Shown here piece after piece: positions 54,826 to 63,631 of a DNA stretch of 64,000 bases. The translations under genes and the position numbers were made by a program. The stretch is from Burkholderia latens (GTDB lineage Bacteria; Pseudomonadota; Gammaproteobacteria; Burkholderiales; Burkholderiaceae). The DNA is taken from assembly GCF_902499045.1 (NCBI RefSeq), contig NZ_CABVPL010000002.1, forward strand, positions 186,001 through 250,000, given 5' to 3'. The notes under the pieces are model-generated. The model was given only the letters and a program-made list of their open reading frames with translations, searched no databases and was not told the DNA's origin. The number at the start of each line of letters is the position of its first letter. The stretch's first letter is position 1.

Positions 54826-56166
54826 TTAGAAAGCGCGCATCGTCGCGTCGAACAATTCCTTTGCGACGGAAATCACTTTCATGTTGGCCGAGTAAATCTG
54901 AAGGGCCTCGGAAAGATTGACGGCTTCCTCGTCCATGCTGACCCCGGACAGCGACTGCCACGCTTCTTCCGCTCGCTGGCGAACGTTCACGGCAATTGCC
55001 AAGCTCGACTGGTTCTGCTCGCTCTGCACACCGAGCTTCCCGACCAGCAGCACGTACGCGTCGCCCAACGAAGCCTCGCCGAAGCCCGGCAAATCGATAC
55101 GTCGGGAGCGCAGTTCGATCAGCTTGAGAAGATTGTCGCTGTTGCCCGGGGTCTTTGGATCGCCCGAAAAGCCGAGTTCCTCGGGCTTCATCTCGTTAGC
55201 CGTCAGGTGGCCCGTTACCGGATTGAACGTGAACAGCGCCTTGCCCGGCGAACCTCCCATGCCGAAGCCTGCAGTGACCTGCGCGTTGAAGCTGCCCGCA
55301 AGCTCGCCCGCCAGCGAGCGGATCGCCTCCATCTGCGGCAGCAGCGTGTCCTTTGCAAACGACGACAAGCCGCCCAGCTCACCGCCGACCGTGGCGCCGT
55401 CCACCGGATACTGCGTGCCGGCCAGTTCCAGCTTGAGTTCGAACGTGCCGCCGGCCAGCGTTTCCACCCTCATCTTTGCGACCTGATGGCCCGCAATGAG
55501 CGGTGTACCGCCCGCAAGGCTCACGTCGACGGTGCCGTCGGGCTGACGAACAGTGCGGATATCGACCAGCGCCGACAACTGGTCGATGGCCTGGTCGCGC
55601 TGATCGATGAGCTCGGACGGTGCGCCACCGTTGGCTTCCGCGTCGGCGACGAGACGGTTCAACTCCGCGGCAGTTCGGGACAGACCGTTGATCTGCTCCA
55701 CGGTGGCCGCGCTCTGCTGGCGCAGCGTATCGAGCTGGCCACGCATCATCTGCTGCACACTGTTGAAACTCTTCGCCATGCCGCCGGCAGCCAGCAGCAC
55801 CTGCTGCCGCAGCGCAGAGTTGGCCACATCGGCACTGGCCGCGTCCAGCGCACCGAAAAACTTGCCCATCGAGACTTTGATGCTGCCGTCCTTGAGCCCC
55901 ATCACTTCCTCGAGTTGACGGAAGTACGATTCCGCCGCCCGATGCTCGCCGACCGACCCGTGCGAGGCCCACTTCCGCTGCGTGTTGGTGTGATCGCCGA
56001 AACGGATCACCGAACTCGCATCGACACCGCCGCTCACGCGCGAGGTTCGCAGCACACCCTGGCGCGTGTAGCCCGCGGTCTGCTGGTTTGCCGTGTTGCG
56101 TGCCGACCTGTCCATCGCTGCTCGCGCCCCGAGCGCGCCTGACAAACCAATTTGGGTAATGTTCAT
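54826..56166 (-). CDS. flgK: Flagellar hook-associated protein 1 (FlgK)
   Basis: The start is MNITQIGLSGALGARAAMDR; the open frame extends upstream over unrelated sequence. The product has 446 residues, short for FlgK. The N-terminal rod/hook motif (SARNTANQQTAGYTRQGVLR) and the C-terminal helix (VNLSEALQIYSANMKVISVAKELFDATM; ends MRAF) are both clear. FlgK is the first hook-filament junction protein. It follows the short flgJ by about 45 bp. Confidence 0.92.
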   Translation of the reverse strand: MNITQIGLSGALGARAAMDRSARNTANQQTAGYTRQGVLRTSRVSGGVDASSVIRFGDHTNTQRKWASHGSVGEHRAAESYFRQLEEVMGLKDGSIKVSMGKFFGALDAASADVANSALRQQVLLAAGGMAKSFNSVQQMMRGQLDTLRQQSAATVEQINGLSRTAAELNRLVADAEANGGAPSELIDQRDQAIDQLSALVDIRTVRQPDGTVDVSLAGGTPLIAGHQVAKMRVETLAGGTFELKLELAGTQYPVDGATVGGELGGLSSFAKDTLLPQMEAIRSLAGELAGSFNAQVTAGFGMGGSPGKALFTFNPVTGHLTANEMKPEELGFSGDPKTPGNSDNLLKLIELRSRRIDLPGFGEASLGDAYVLLVGKLGVQSEQNQSSLAIAVNVRQRAEEAWQSLSGVSMDEEAVNLSEALQIYSANMKVISVAKELFDATMRAF

Positions 56167-56212
56167 ACTGAGGTTCAAGTGCAAAAAGTGTGGCGATGAA
56201 AGTGTTAATGCG

Positions 56213-56545
56213 TCAGTCTGTCGACGACGTCGCGTCAGGCGGCAGCATCTGCGCGACCAGCGTGTCCGCGATGCCAAAGCCACGTTGCTTCGCGATAGCA
56301 TCGGCCACCGCACGGTTCGCGTAGTCAAGCATTGCTTCGCTGGAACGATCGGTAAAGCCGTCGTCTCCCTTGAGCTGGTCGGTCGCCTTCTTCATTTCGC
56401 TCAACATCTGCGCGATGAAAAGGCCTTCGAACTTCACGGCTGCATCTTCCACGCGCGCGCGATAAGCTGGATCCGACGCCTTGACGGCCGTGGTCTCAAT
56501 CGCAGCGTACTGTGCGTGTGGCAGGTATCCGGGTTCAAGCGTCAT
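56213..56545 (-). CDS. flgJ: Short FlgJ: rod-assembly domain only
   Basis: The 110 residues (RVEDAAVKFEGLFIAQMLSE, MKKATD, then FTDRSSEAMLDYANRAVADA) match the N-terminal rod-binding domain of FlgJ. The muramidase domain of the bifunctional enterobacterial protein (about 310 residues) is absent; a separate muramidase gene starts outside the window and ends at 63632. It caps the growing rod in the periplasm. Single-domain FlgJ is known in alpha-proteobacteria and Flag-2/lateral systems. It lies 14 bp behind flgI. Confidence 0.88.
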   Translation of the reverse strand: MTLEPGYLPHAQYAAIETTAVKASDPAYRARVEDAAVKFEGLFIAQMLSEMKKATDQLKGDDGFTDRSSEAMLDYANRAVADAIAKQRGFGIADTLVAQMLPPDATSSTD

Positions 56546-56559
56546 AATCGAATTCCTCG

Positions 56560-57684
56560 TCAGATCACCACCAGGTCGCCCGTCAGTGCGCCAGCTTCGG
56601 AAAGGGCTTGCAGGATCGCCATCAGGTCATCCGGCGTGGCGCCAGTGCGGGTGATCGTGTCGACGATCGCTTGCAGGCTAGCGCCCGATGTCCACTGAAA
56701 CGCATTGCCGCCCGCCTGCGTCACCCCGATCTCACTCACGGGCGCCGCCACGGTGCTGCCGTTGGCGAATGCATTCGGCTGGCTGACCATCGTGCCTTCG
56801 GCGATCGTCACCTTCAGCGAGCCGTGCGAAACGACCGCCGGTTTGACCGTCACTCCCTGACTGATAACGACCGTACCGGTGCGCGAGTTAAAGACGACGC
56901 GCGGCACCTCTGCGCCCTTACTCACCTTCAACGCGTTCAGGCGGGCAACGAACGCCACGCGCTGGCTCGCCACCTGGGGGGCGACCACATCCACCGAGGT
57001 GGCGTCCACCGTGCTGGCGACTTCGCTGCCGAGTGCGTTGTTGATCACGTCGGCGATACTGGAGGCCGTCTGGAAATCCGGACGTTTCAGGTTCAAGCGT
57101 ACGGTAGGCGTATCGGCGAAATCGGTGGCGATCTCCCGCTCGATCGTTGCACCCTTGGGAATCCGGCCCGTGGTGGGCGTATTGATGGTGACGCTGGTGC
57201 CGCTGCGTCCTTGCACATTCAGACCGGGAATCACCAGGTTGCCCTGCGCCAGCGCATAGACGTCGCCGTCCGCCGCACGCAAGGGCGTCATCAGCAGTGT
57301 TCCGCCGCGCAGGCTCTTCGCATCACCGAGCGATGAAACGGTCACGTCCACTTTCTGGCCGCGGCGATAGCCCGGCGGGAAAGTCGCGCTCACTATCACC
57401 GCGGCCGCGTTGCGCGAACGCAGGTTGATATTTTCCGGCAGTCGCGTGCCGAATTGCTTGAGCATATTCGTCAGCGATTGGGTGGTGTACTTGGCCTGCG
57501 TGCCGTCACCCGATCCGGCCAAGCCAACCACGATACCGTAGCCGACGAGCGCATTCTCACGCACGCCCTCTACGTCGACCAGGCTACCGACGGTCTGAGC
57601 GTGCGCTTCGATCGTACTGCTTAGCGCGATACCGATTGCGATAGCCAGGGCGGCGACACGGGTTGTTAGTCGGAATGGTTTCAT
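56560..57684 (-). CDS. flgI: Flagellar P-ring protein FlgI
   Basis: This has 374 residues with a Sec signal peptide (VAALAIAIGIALSSTIEAHA). Family blocks follow in order: VEGVRENALVGYGIVVGLAGSGDG split as VGYGIVVGLAGSGD, QSLTNMLKQFG, NAAAVIVSATFPP, and the C-terminal TPDDLMAILQALSEAGAL. It forms the periplasmic P ring around the rod and needs FlgA as chaperone, whose gene is divergent at 62836. It lies between flgH and the short flgJ in standard order. Confidence 0.95.
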   Translation of the reverse strand: MKPFRLTTRVAALAIAIGIALSSTIEAHAQTVGSLVDVEGVRENALVGYGIVVGLAGSGDGTQAKYTTQSLTNMLKQFGTRLPENINLRSRNAAAVIVSATFPPGYRRGQKVDVTVSSLGDAKSLRGGTLLMTPLRAADGDVYALAQGNLVIPGLNVQGRSGTSVTINTPTTGRIPKGATIEREIATDFADTPTVRLNLKRPDFQTASSIADVINNALGSEVASTVDATSVDVVAPQVASQRVAFVARLNALKVSKGAEVPRVVFNSRTGTVVISQGVTVKPAVVSHGSLKVTIAEGTMVSQPNAFANGSTVAAPVSEIGVTQAGGNAFQWTSGASLQAIVDTITRTGATPDDLMAILQALSEAGALTGDLVVI

Positions 57685-57743
57685 CGTTTCATCCTGCGGT
57701 CGATCGGGCGTCGACCTGGTTCGGTTCGCTCGTCGTCGCCAAC

Positions 57744-58409
57744 TCAGAACGGCATCCAGGGGCTGTTGAAGAATCGGGTCAACAAGCCGGGCTGGTTTGC
57801 GTCCGCCAGCGACCCGCGGCCCGCGTAGGTAATGCGCGCATTCGCCACGCGTTGAGATGACACACGATTGTTCGAATCGATGTCGGCAGCACGCACGTAA
57901 CCCGCCAGACGCACGTTCTCTTCGCCCTGGTTCAGCACGAGGCGCTTCTCGCCCCGCACTTGCAGCAGGCCGTTGGGCATCACGCGCAGCACCACGACCG
58001 TCACCGACCCGCGCAGCGTGTTTTGCTGCGAGCTGGAACCCGCGCCGTTGAACCCGCTCTTCGTGCCGAGTTCGGCCTCGACCGGCAGTGCCTTGCCGAA
58101 TAGTGACGGCTTCTTGGCGCTAAGACTGCTGTCCTTGCCAACCTGCGTGCCGCTCTTCTTGCTCGCCTGGGTCGACTCTTCGAGATCCACCGTCAACACG
58201 TCGCCGGCGCGGAAAGCGCGCACGTCCGACGTCAGCGACCACGCCTGATCGGGAACCAGCACGCCGCCCGCCGTGCCTCGACGGACATCGAAAACGGTAT
58301 CGGGCATGCTGTCGTCGAAGTCCGGCAGCGAACGATCGAACGGCCCGGTCGCACAACCGCCCAGCAAGGCCAGCACACCGCCCATGGCAACGAAGCGGGT
58401 AAGCGTCAT
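57744..58409 (-). CDS. flgH: Flagellar L-ring lipoprotein FlgH
   Basis: This has 221 residues with a lipoprotein signal MTLTRFVAMGGVLALLGGC (lipobox LGGC). FlgH blocks RAGDVLTVDLEESTQASKKS, FNGAGSSSQQNTLRGSVTV, VRGEKRLVLNQGEENVRLAG and VANARITYAGRG follow. It forms the outer-membrane L ring. The start overlaps the flgG stop by one base. Confidence 0.95.
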   Translation of the reverse strand: MTLTRFVAMGGVLALLGGCATGPFDRSLPDFDDSMPDTVFDVRRGTAGGVLVPDQAWSLTSDVRAFRAGDVLTVDLEESTQASKKSGTQVGKDSSLSAKKPSLFGKALPVEAELGTKSGFNGAGSSSQQNTLRGSVTVVVLRVMPNGLLQVRGEKRLVLNQGEENVRLAGYVRAADIDSNNRVSSQRVANARITYAGRGSLADANQPGLLTRFFNSPWMPF

Positions 58410-59194
58410 CAGCGCGCAGCCTGCGACAGGTACTGCATCATGTTGTCGGCAGCCGACAGCACCTTGGTGTTCATCTCGTACGTGCGTTGGGCAGCGATCA
58501 TCTCGACCATTTCTTCCACGGCCAATACGTTGGAGCCCTCGAGCGCACCCTGCTTGATCGTTCCGATACCATTCTGACCGGGCTCACTTTCGGTGGGCGC
58601 GCCGCTGGCAACGGTTTCTGCATACAGGTTGCCGCCCAATGCGAGCAGGCCAGCCGGATTCACGAATTGAGCAAGCTGAAGCTGGCCGACTTCGGCCAGC
58701 GTCTTGCCTGCGCCCGTCGAAACCGACACAGTCCCGTTCTCGCTGATGGTGATACCCACCGCCTCAGGTGGAATGTCGATACCCGGCATGAGCGGCAGGC
58801 CCTGTGCATTGGTCAGGCGGCCCTGGTCGTTCAGGCGCAACTGGCCGGCGCGCGTGTAGCCCACCTCGCCGTTCGGCATTTCCACCTGCAAAAAGCCATT
58901 GCCGACAATAGCCACGTCCAGCGGCTGGCCGGTCTCCTGAAGCGCGCCGGTGGTGAACACCTTTTGCGTGCCGGCAATCCGCGTGCCGTTGCCGAGTTGC
59001 ACACCCGGCCCCGTTGCGTTGTCCGATACCTGCGCGCCGGGCTGGCGCTCCGCACGGTAGAACATGTCTTCGAAAACGGCACGATCGCGTTTGAAGCCGA
59101 CGGTGTTGACGTTCGCAAGGTTGTTGGCAATCGCCTGCAGCTTCGCGTCCTGGGCCTGGATGCCCGTCTTGCTGATCCACATTGCGTGATTCAT
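58409..59194 (-). CDS. flgG: Flagellar distal rod protein FlgG
   Basis: 261 residues, the normal FlgG length. The N-terminal signature AIANNLANVNTVGFKRDR and the C-terminal VEEMVEMIAAQRTYEMNTKV are both present, as is the FVNPAGLLALGGNLYAET block. It builds the distal rod. The start region (MNHAMWISKTGI) differs slightly from the usual MI(R/S)SLWIAKTG, fitting a divergent secondary system. Confidence 0.96.
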   Translation of the reverse strand: MNHAMWISKTGIQAQDAKLQAIANNLANVNTVGFKRDRAVFEDMFYRAERQPGAQVSDNATGPGVQLGNGTRIAGTQKVFTTGALQETGQPLDVAIVGNGFLQVEMPNGEVGYTRAGQLRLNDQGRLTNAQGLPLMPGIDIPPEAVGITISENGTVSVSTGAGKTLAEVGQLQLAQFVNPAGLLALGGNLYAETVASGAPTESEPGQNGIGTIKQGALEGSNVLAVEEMVEMIAAQRTYEMNTKVLSAADNMMQYLSQAAR

Positions 59195-59245
59195 CGTCGC
59201 TCTTGAGTGTTGGTTGATTCGTTTGGCGTCGGTCCACCCGACCGC

Positions 59246-59971
59246 TTACCCACGGATGAGCCGGTTGCCGGCATCGGCCATTTCATCGGCCACCTTGTAT
59301 AGCTTCATCTGCATCTCGAAAGAGCGCGTGAGCGACATCGTCTGCATCATTTCCTCGACGGCCGACACGTTGCTGGCTTCCAGATGGCCGCCCTTGACGG
59401 TCACGCTGTCGTCGGCCGGATAGTCGGTACCGGTGCGCGAAACGATGAGGCCCTGCGGGTTCTTCACCAGGTCGGTCGGCTCCGGGTTCACCAGCAGCAG
59501 GCGACCCGCGTCCTGCACACCCTTCTCGCCCGCCGTCACTACGGAAATCGTGCCGTCCGCGCCGATCGTCAACGCATCGTGCTCGGGCAGCACGATCGGA
59601 CCGCCCTCTCCCAATACGGCGTTACCGTTCAGGGTCAGCGCGCCGTCGCCGTCGAGCGTGAGCGCGCCAGCTCGCGTGTATGCGACGCCCTGCGGGGTTT
59701 CCACCGCAAGATAGCCGGCTCCGTCGATGGCCACGTCCAGCGTGCGGCCCGTTTCGCTGATCTTGCCCGGTTCGTGATTCACATGCGTCGACGTGAGCGT
59801 TGCGTGGTAACGCGAGTCGTAGCCATAACCCCTGGCTGCCTCACTTGTCACGCTGGCCAGATCGGCGCGAAAGCCGCTGGTCTGCGCGTTGGCAAGGTTG
59901 TTGGCTCGCACGTTGAGCGCGCGCAGCGAATGCTCGGCGCCCGTCATCGCGGTGTAGAGGAAATTGTCCAT
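59246..59971 (-). CDS. flgF: Flagellar proximal rod protein FlgF
   Basis: 241 residues. MDNFLYTAMTGAEHSLRALN and VRANNLANAQTSGFRADLAS form the N-terminal rod motif; EEMMQTMSLTRSFEMQMKL is near the C-terminus. FlgF is a proximal rod protein. It lies 4 bp after flgE and 51 bp before flgG. Confidence 0.95.
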   Translation of the reverse strand: MDNFLYTAMTGAEHSLRALNVRANNLANAQTSGFRADLASVTSEAARGYGYDSRYHATLTSTHVNHEPGKISETGRTLDVAIDGAGYLAVETPQGVAYTRAGALTLDGDGALTLNGNAVLGEGGPIVLPEHDALTIGADGTISVVTAGEKGVQDAGRLLLVNPEPTDLVKNPQGLIVSRTGTDYPADDSVTVKGGHLEASNVSAVEEMMQTMSLTRSFEMQMKLYKVADEMADAGNRLIRG

Positions 59972-59975
59972 CGCG

Positions 59976-61145
59976 TTACAGCGCCTGCATCAACGCGCGC
60001 ATCATTTCGTTTTCGGTCGACAGCACCTTCGAGTTGGCCTGGTAGTTCTGCTGCGCGCCCATCAGGCTCACGAGCTCCGCGGTCATGTCCACGTTCGACT
60101 GCTCGACTGCGCGCACGGCAAGCTTGCCGGCCATGCCGGTGCCCGGCTTGCCGACCAGCGGTTCACCGGTAGCGGAGCTGGCCTGCCAGCCGGAACCCTC
60201 CACCGGCACCAGGCCGTTTTCGTTCTGGAACGTCGCGATGGCCAATTGGCCGGCCGACAGCTTCTTGCCGTTGCTGTACTGCACCTCGATCGAGCCGTCC
60301 TCAGCCAGCGACACCCCGGTCACGGTGCCGGCCTTGTAGCCGTCCACCCGGCTCTTGTCGGTCGTCTGTTTGCCGCCAAACATCGTCGTGCCGGCGTAGC
60401 TGACTGCGATCGACATCGGTGCGGCGTCGGTCGGCGTGCCGAGGTCAAGCTCAACGGTGGCGGTCGGCGTGACCAGCTTGCCGGCGTTGTCGAAGCTCAG
60501 CTCGACGGGGCTGCCGACAGCCTGGCCGTCCATCGCGTAATAGACCTGCATCTTGTTGCCCGCATCCTTCACGAAATACTGGGTGACGGTGTGCTCGCGG
60601 CCGAGAGAATCCGTCACGGTGGCGGCCGATATGCCGTTGTACGACTTCGGATCATCCTTGTTGAATGGCGAAACCGTCGGCTTGGTCCAGTCGGCCGACA
60701 TATTGCCGACGTATTCCAGCGAACTGCTCGCCTGTGCGGGAATCGCGCCCGTCGGAATCGTCAGGCTGCCCAATGCGCCGTCCGCGCCATACCCCTGCAC
60801 GATGCGGCTCATGAAATCGGTCACGTTGCCGTTCTTGTCGATGTTGAACACACCGGCGCGCGAATACACCATCGAGCCGTCGGTGTCGCGAGAGATGAAG
60901 AACCCCTTGCCTGCGATCGCGGCGTCCATGCCGCGGCCCGTCGCGGAAAAATTTCCGGTGACGTCCATCGACTGCGAGGTCGAACCGATCGATACGCCCG
61001 ACGGCATCGCATTGATGTAACTCGACGCGAAGTTGGCGCGGCCCGATTTGAAGCCGAGCGTGCCACTGTTGGCGATGTTGTTGCTGATCTGGTTGAGCTG
61101 CCCGTTGATGGCGTTGATGCCGGCGAGCGCGATGTTGAAACTCAT
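59976..61145 (-). CDS. flgE: Flagellar hook protein FlgE
   Basis: 389 residues, close to enterobacterial FlgE. Signature ends are MSFNIALAGINAINGQLNQI then SNNIANSGTLGFKSGRANF, and VDMTAELVSLMGAQQNYQAN with STENEMMRALMQAL at the C-terminus. The central domain includes YDFGSSL-free Thr/Asp-rich strands typical of the D1/D2 region. It polymerises into the hook on the FlgD cap. It overlaps flgD by four bases. Confidence 0.95.
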   Translation of the reverse strand: MSFNIALAGINAINGQLNQISNNIANSGTLGFKSGRANFASSYINAMPSGVSIGSTSQSMDVTGNFSATGRGMDAAIAGKGFFISRDTDGSMVYSRAGVFNIDKNGNVTDFMSRIVQGYGADGALGSLTIPTGAIPAQASSSLEYVGNMSADWTKPTVSPFNKDDPKSYNGISAATVTDSLGREHTVTQYFVKDAGNKMQVYYAMDGQAVGSPVELSFDNAGKLVTPTATVELDLGTPTDAAPMSIAVSYAGTTMFGGKQTTDKSRVDGYKAGTVTGVSLAEDGSIEVQYSNGKKLSAGQLAIATFQNENGLVPVEGSGWQASSATGEPLVGKPGTGMAGKLAVRAVEQSNVDMTAELVSLMGAQQNYQANSKVLSTENEMMRALMQAL

Positions 61146-61876
61146 GACTGGAACCTCTTTGAAATGGGGAGACTCTGGGGAGACGCGGTTTCCGAGGACA
61201 TACGTTGTTGATTCGAGCGGCCGAGAAAGCGAGTGATGTCCGTGGCCGCCGCATCACCAATGCCCGCGATCGTCAAGATCACGCGACCATCCGTTCCGAG
61301 ACGCACGCTTTGCAGATTGCCATCGAGCTCGACGGGGGGCTTCTCGCCGGAGTCGGCGACCACACGGAGCATGTAATTGCCGGGGGGCAGACCGTGCTCC
61401 GCGGGGTCGATCTTGAAGCCGACGTCGCCCGCCTGTTTTGCGCCGAGCGAAACCCTGTACTCGGTGCCGCTCCGATCGGTCAGGATCACGCCGACCTCCG
61501 ACGCCGATGATTCGAGCCTGAAGCCTCCTTCGACCACCGCATCGCCCAACTCGACCTTTTCCGATCGCACGCGCACTTGTGATCCGACTTGTGACCCGAG
61601 CGTCACCACCAGCATGCTTTCCTGCGTCCGGGCGTTGGCGGCGCCAAGGTTGGCAAGCGTTTGCATGGCTTCCACCTGGCTCATTTGCGCGAACTGCGTC
61701 ACGAACTGGTTGGCTTCCATCGGCGCCAGCGGATCTTGATTCTTGACCTGCGCGACCAACAGCCGGGTGAACATGGCGGACACATCGCCTCCGCCATTGC
61801 CGGCCGTCGGCGTGGCGACCGAACCGGCGGTGCCAGTGAGGTTGTTGACATTGTTCCGGATATCCACCGCGCTCAA
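61142..61876 (-). CDS. flgD: Flagellar hook-capping protein FlgD
   Basis: 244 residues. The N-terminal block FTRLLVAQVKNQDPLAPMEA and NQFVTQFAQMSQVEAMQTLA is diagnostic. A tudor-like/FnIII-like C-terminal part follows (VGFKIDPAEHGLPPGNYMLR). It caps the hook during growth and is then replaced by FlgK. It overlaps flgC and flgE by four bases each, showing tight translational coupling. Confidence 0.95.
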   Translation of the reverse strand: MSAVDIRNNVNNLTGTAGSVATPTAGNGGGDVSAMFTRLLVAQVKNQDPLAPMEANQFVTQFAQMSQVEAMQTLANLGAANARTQESMLVVTLGSQVGSQVRVRSEKVELGDAVVEGGFRLESSASEVGVILTDRSGTEYRVSLGAKQAGDVGFKIDPAEHGLPPGNYMLRVVADSGEKPPVELDGNLQSVRLGTDGRVILTIAGIGDAAATDITRFLGRSNQQRMSSETASPQSLPISKRFQS

Positions 61877-62271
61877 CCCTCACCCATGCGCAGCAGGTCC
61901 TGCTGCATACCCTTGATGCGCGTGAGCACCTCGACGTTCGTCGAAAAAGCGCGTGATGCGGCCATCATGTCGGCCATTTCCTCGACGGCGCTGACGTTCG
62001 AGTAAAACACCATGCCGTTTTCATCCGCCAGCGGATGGCCCGGCTCATGTCGAGCAGCGAGCGCATCGTCGGTGGCAATCACATCCAGCACCTGCACGCG
62101 CGCACCACCATTCTGGAACACCGACGCAAATACCGGTTTGCGTGCGCGGTACGCGGTTTCCTCGGTGCCGGACGTACCTGCATTGGCAAGGTTGCTGGCG
62201 ATGGTGTTGAGTCGCACGGTTTGCGCGGACAACGCCGAACCCGCGATCTGCGAAATGTCCTTGAAGCTCAT
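61873..62271 (-). CDS. flgC: Flagellar proximal rod protein FlgC
   Basis: 132 residues. The blocks ALSAQTVRLNTIASNLANAG, YRARKPVF, HPLADENGMVFYSNVSAVEE and MADMMAASRAFSTNVEVLT match FlgC. It is part of the proximal rod with FlgB and FlgF. Its ATG overlaps the flgB stop by one base. Confidence 0.96.
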   Translation of the reverse strand: MSFKDISQIAGSALSAQTVRLNTIASNLANAGTSGTEETAYRARKPVFASVFQNGGARVQVLDVIATDDALAARHEPGHPLADENGMVFYSNVSAVEEMADMMAASRAFSTNVEVLTRIKGMQQDLLRMGEG

Positions 62272-62639
62272 CAGATGTTCCCCGTGATGGCGGATTTCAG
62301 ACCCTTGATTTTCATGTTGACGAATGTCAGGCTTGCCTGGAAATCTGCCGCGTTTTGTGAAAACGCCGCCTGCTCGACACCCAGTTCGACGGTGTTGCCA
62401 TCTTGCGAGGGACTGCTGGGCACGCGATACATCGGTTCATCGCCACCGAATCGCAGCGCGGCATCGAAGGCATCGTTGGCGAGCACGTAGCCGAGGCTCG
62501 CACGGAAGTCCAGATCGCGCGCCTGGTAGCCCGGCGTCGATTCGTTGGCCAAGTTCGATGCAAGGAGCCTGGTGCGTTCGGCACGCACTTTGAGTGCGGC
62601 CGAATGTACGCCGAGTGCTTGTTCGAGATTCAATCCCAT
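62271..62639 (-). CDS. flgB: Flagellar proximal rod protein FlgB
   Basis: 122 residues. ALGVHSAALKVRAERTRLLA and SNLANESTPGYQARDLDF match the FlgB N-terminus; the C-terminal helix AAFSQNAADFQASLTFVNMK follows. It is the first gene of the operon, with a GGAGG ribosome-binding site about 12 bp upstream of the ATG. The 196-bp gap to divergent flgA holds the promoters; I could not fit a good sigma-54 or sigma-28 site. Confidence 0.95.
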   Translation of the reverse strand: MGLNLEQALGVHSAALKVRAERTRLLASNLANESTPGYQARDLDFRASLGYVLANDAFDAALRFGGDEPMYRVPSSPSQDGNTVELGVEQAAFSQNAADFQASLTFVNMKIKGLKSAITGNI

Positions 62640-62835
62640 AGTGGCGGCTTGCCTCCGGAAAGTGCCACGCGGTCGTTACCGGGCAGCGGTTGAGTCATAG
62701 ACCGGGTGGAGGTTACGGGCCAGCGAACGTTGCCGCGAAGAGGTTTTACAGAACTTGAACACGGCGCTCGAGCGTTCGCTACAGCCGCGCCGCGCCCTAT
62801 AATCGAGCGACATTCAGTTCAAGAAAAAGGATGCG

Positions 62836-63594
62836 ATGCCTCCGACACACTCCCGCAATCGACCGCACGAGCATGTGGTGCTGGCAGCAGTAATCGCAGC
62901 GTTGGCGATGCCGCTTGCAGCCTTTGCGCAGGCACCCGCCCCCGCCACGGCGCATCCAGGCGATCCGGCCGTCCCGCAGGTCGAGAAAGCGGCTCTGACG
63001 TGGCTCGCGCGCTATGTTGCCGATCGCGCGCTGGCCAAACCCGATGCTTCAGTCGCGGTGTCGTCCCCGCGTCGGCCCGCCCCGACGTGCAGCGAGCCCT
63101 ACGAAATCGCCGCGACGGACACCAAGACGCTGACCCGCATGCGTTTTTCAGTGCGCTGCAAGGGTGAACCGCGCGCCACGACCTATCTGGTGAAGGCTCA
63201 CATCGACACGCCCGTGCTGGTAGCGGCAACAGCGTTGCGCTCCGGGCACACGCTCAACGAAGCGGATTTCAAGCAGGATGTCCGCGACTTTGCGCTCACC
63301 CCCGATGCGCTGACCGATCCCACCCTCGCTGTTGGGCGCATGCTGCGCCGCACGGTAAAGGCCGGCCAGGTGATCCAGGCGCGGCTACTCGACCGCGCGG
63401 AAACCATCCGCCGCGGCCAGGCGGTCCAAATCGAGGCGAATACCGGGCCGATACACGTATCCGTGCCGGGCACGGCCATGCAGAATGGCGCGATCGACGA
63501 GGTTATCCGCGTGAAAAACGCGAGTACTGGCAAAGTGATCTTCGCGCGGGTGACGGGTGCCGACACCGTCGAGCCGGTTGGCGTTACGAAGTAG
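62836..63594 (+). CDS. flgA: Flagellar P-ring assembly chaperone FlgA
   Basis: 252 residues with a signal peptide (LAAVIAALAMPLAAFA). The C-terminal SAF domain is clear: ATALRSGHTLNEADFKQDVR, GRMLRRTVKAGQVIQARLL, RGQAVQIEANTGPIHVSVPG, and RVKNASTGKVIFARVTG. FlgA acts in the periplasm to help FlgI form the P ring. It is divergent from flgBCD..., the usual arrangement in many proteobacteria. No flgM or flgN follows; instead the convergent muramidase gene ends 37 bp downstream. Confidence 0.95.
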   Translation: MPPTHSRNRPHEHVVLAAVIAALAMPLAAFAQAPAPATAHPGDPAVPQVEKAALTWLARYVADRALAKPDASVAVSSPRRPAPTCSEPYEIAATDTKTLTRMRFSVRCKGEPRATTYLVKAHIDTPVLVAATALRSGHTLNEADFKQDVRDFALTPDALTDPTLAVGRMLRRTVKAGQVIQARLLDRAETIRRGQAVQIEANTGPIHVSVPGTAMQNGAIDEVIRVKNASTGKVIFARVTGADTVEPVGVTK

Positions 63595-63631
63595 CGGTAA
63601 AGCGGCTGCCGGCACGCGGCCGCGACGAACG

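Noticed and set aside
62640-62700. Sigma-54-like TGGCAC upstream of flgB
   Set aside because: The distance from GG to the GC that follows is two bases too long for a -24/-12 promoter, and part of it is the ribosome-binding site.
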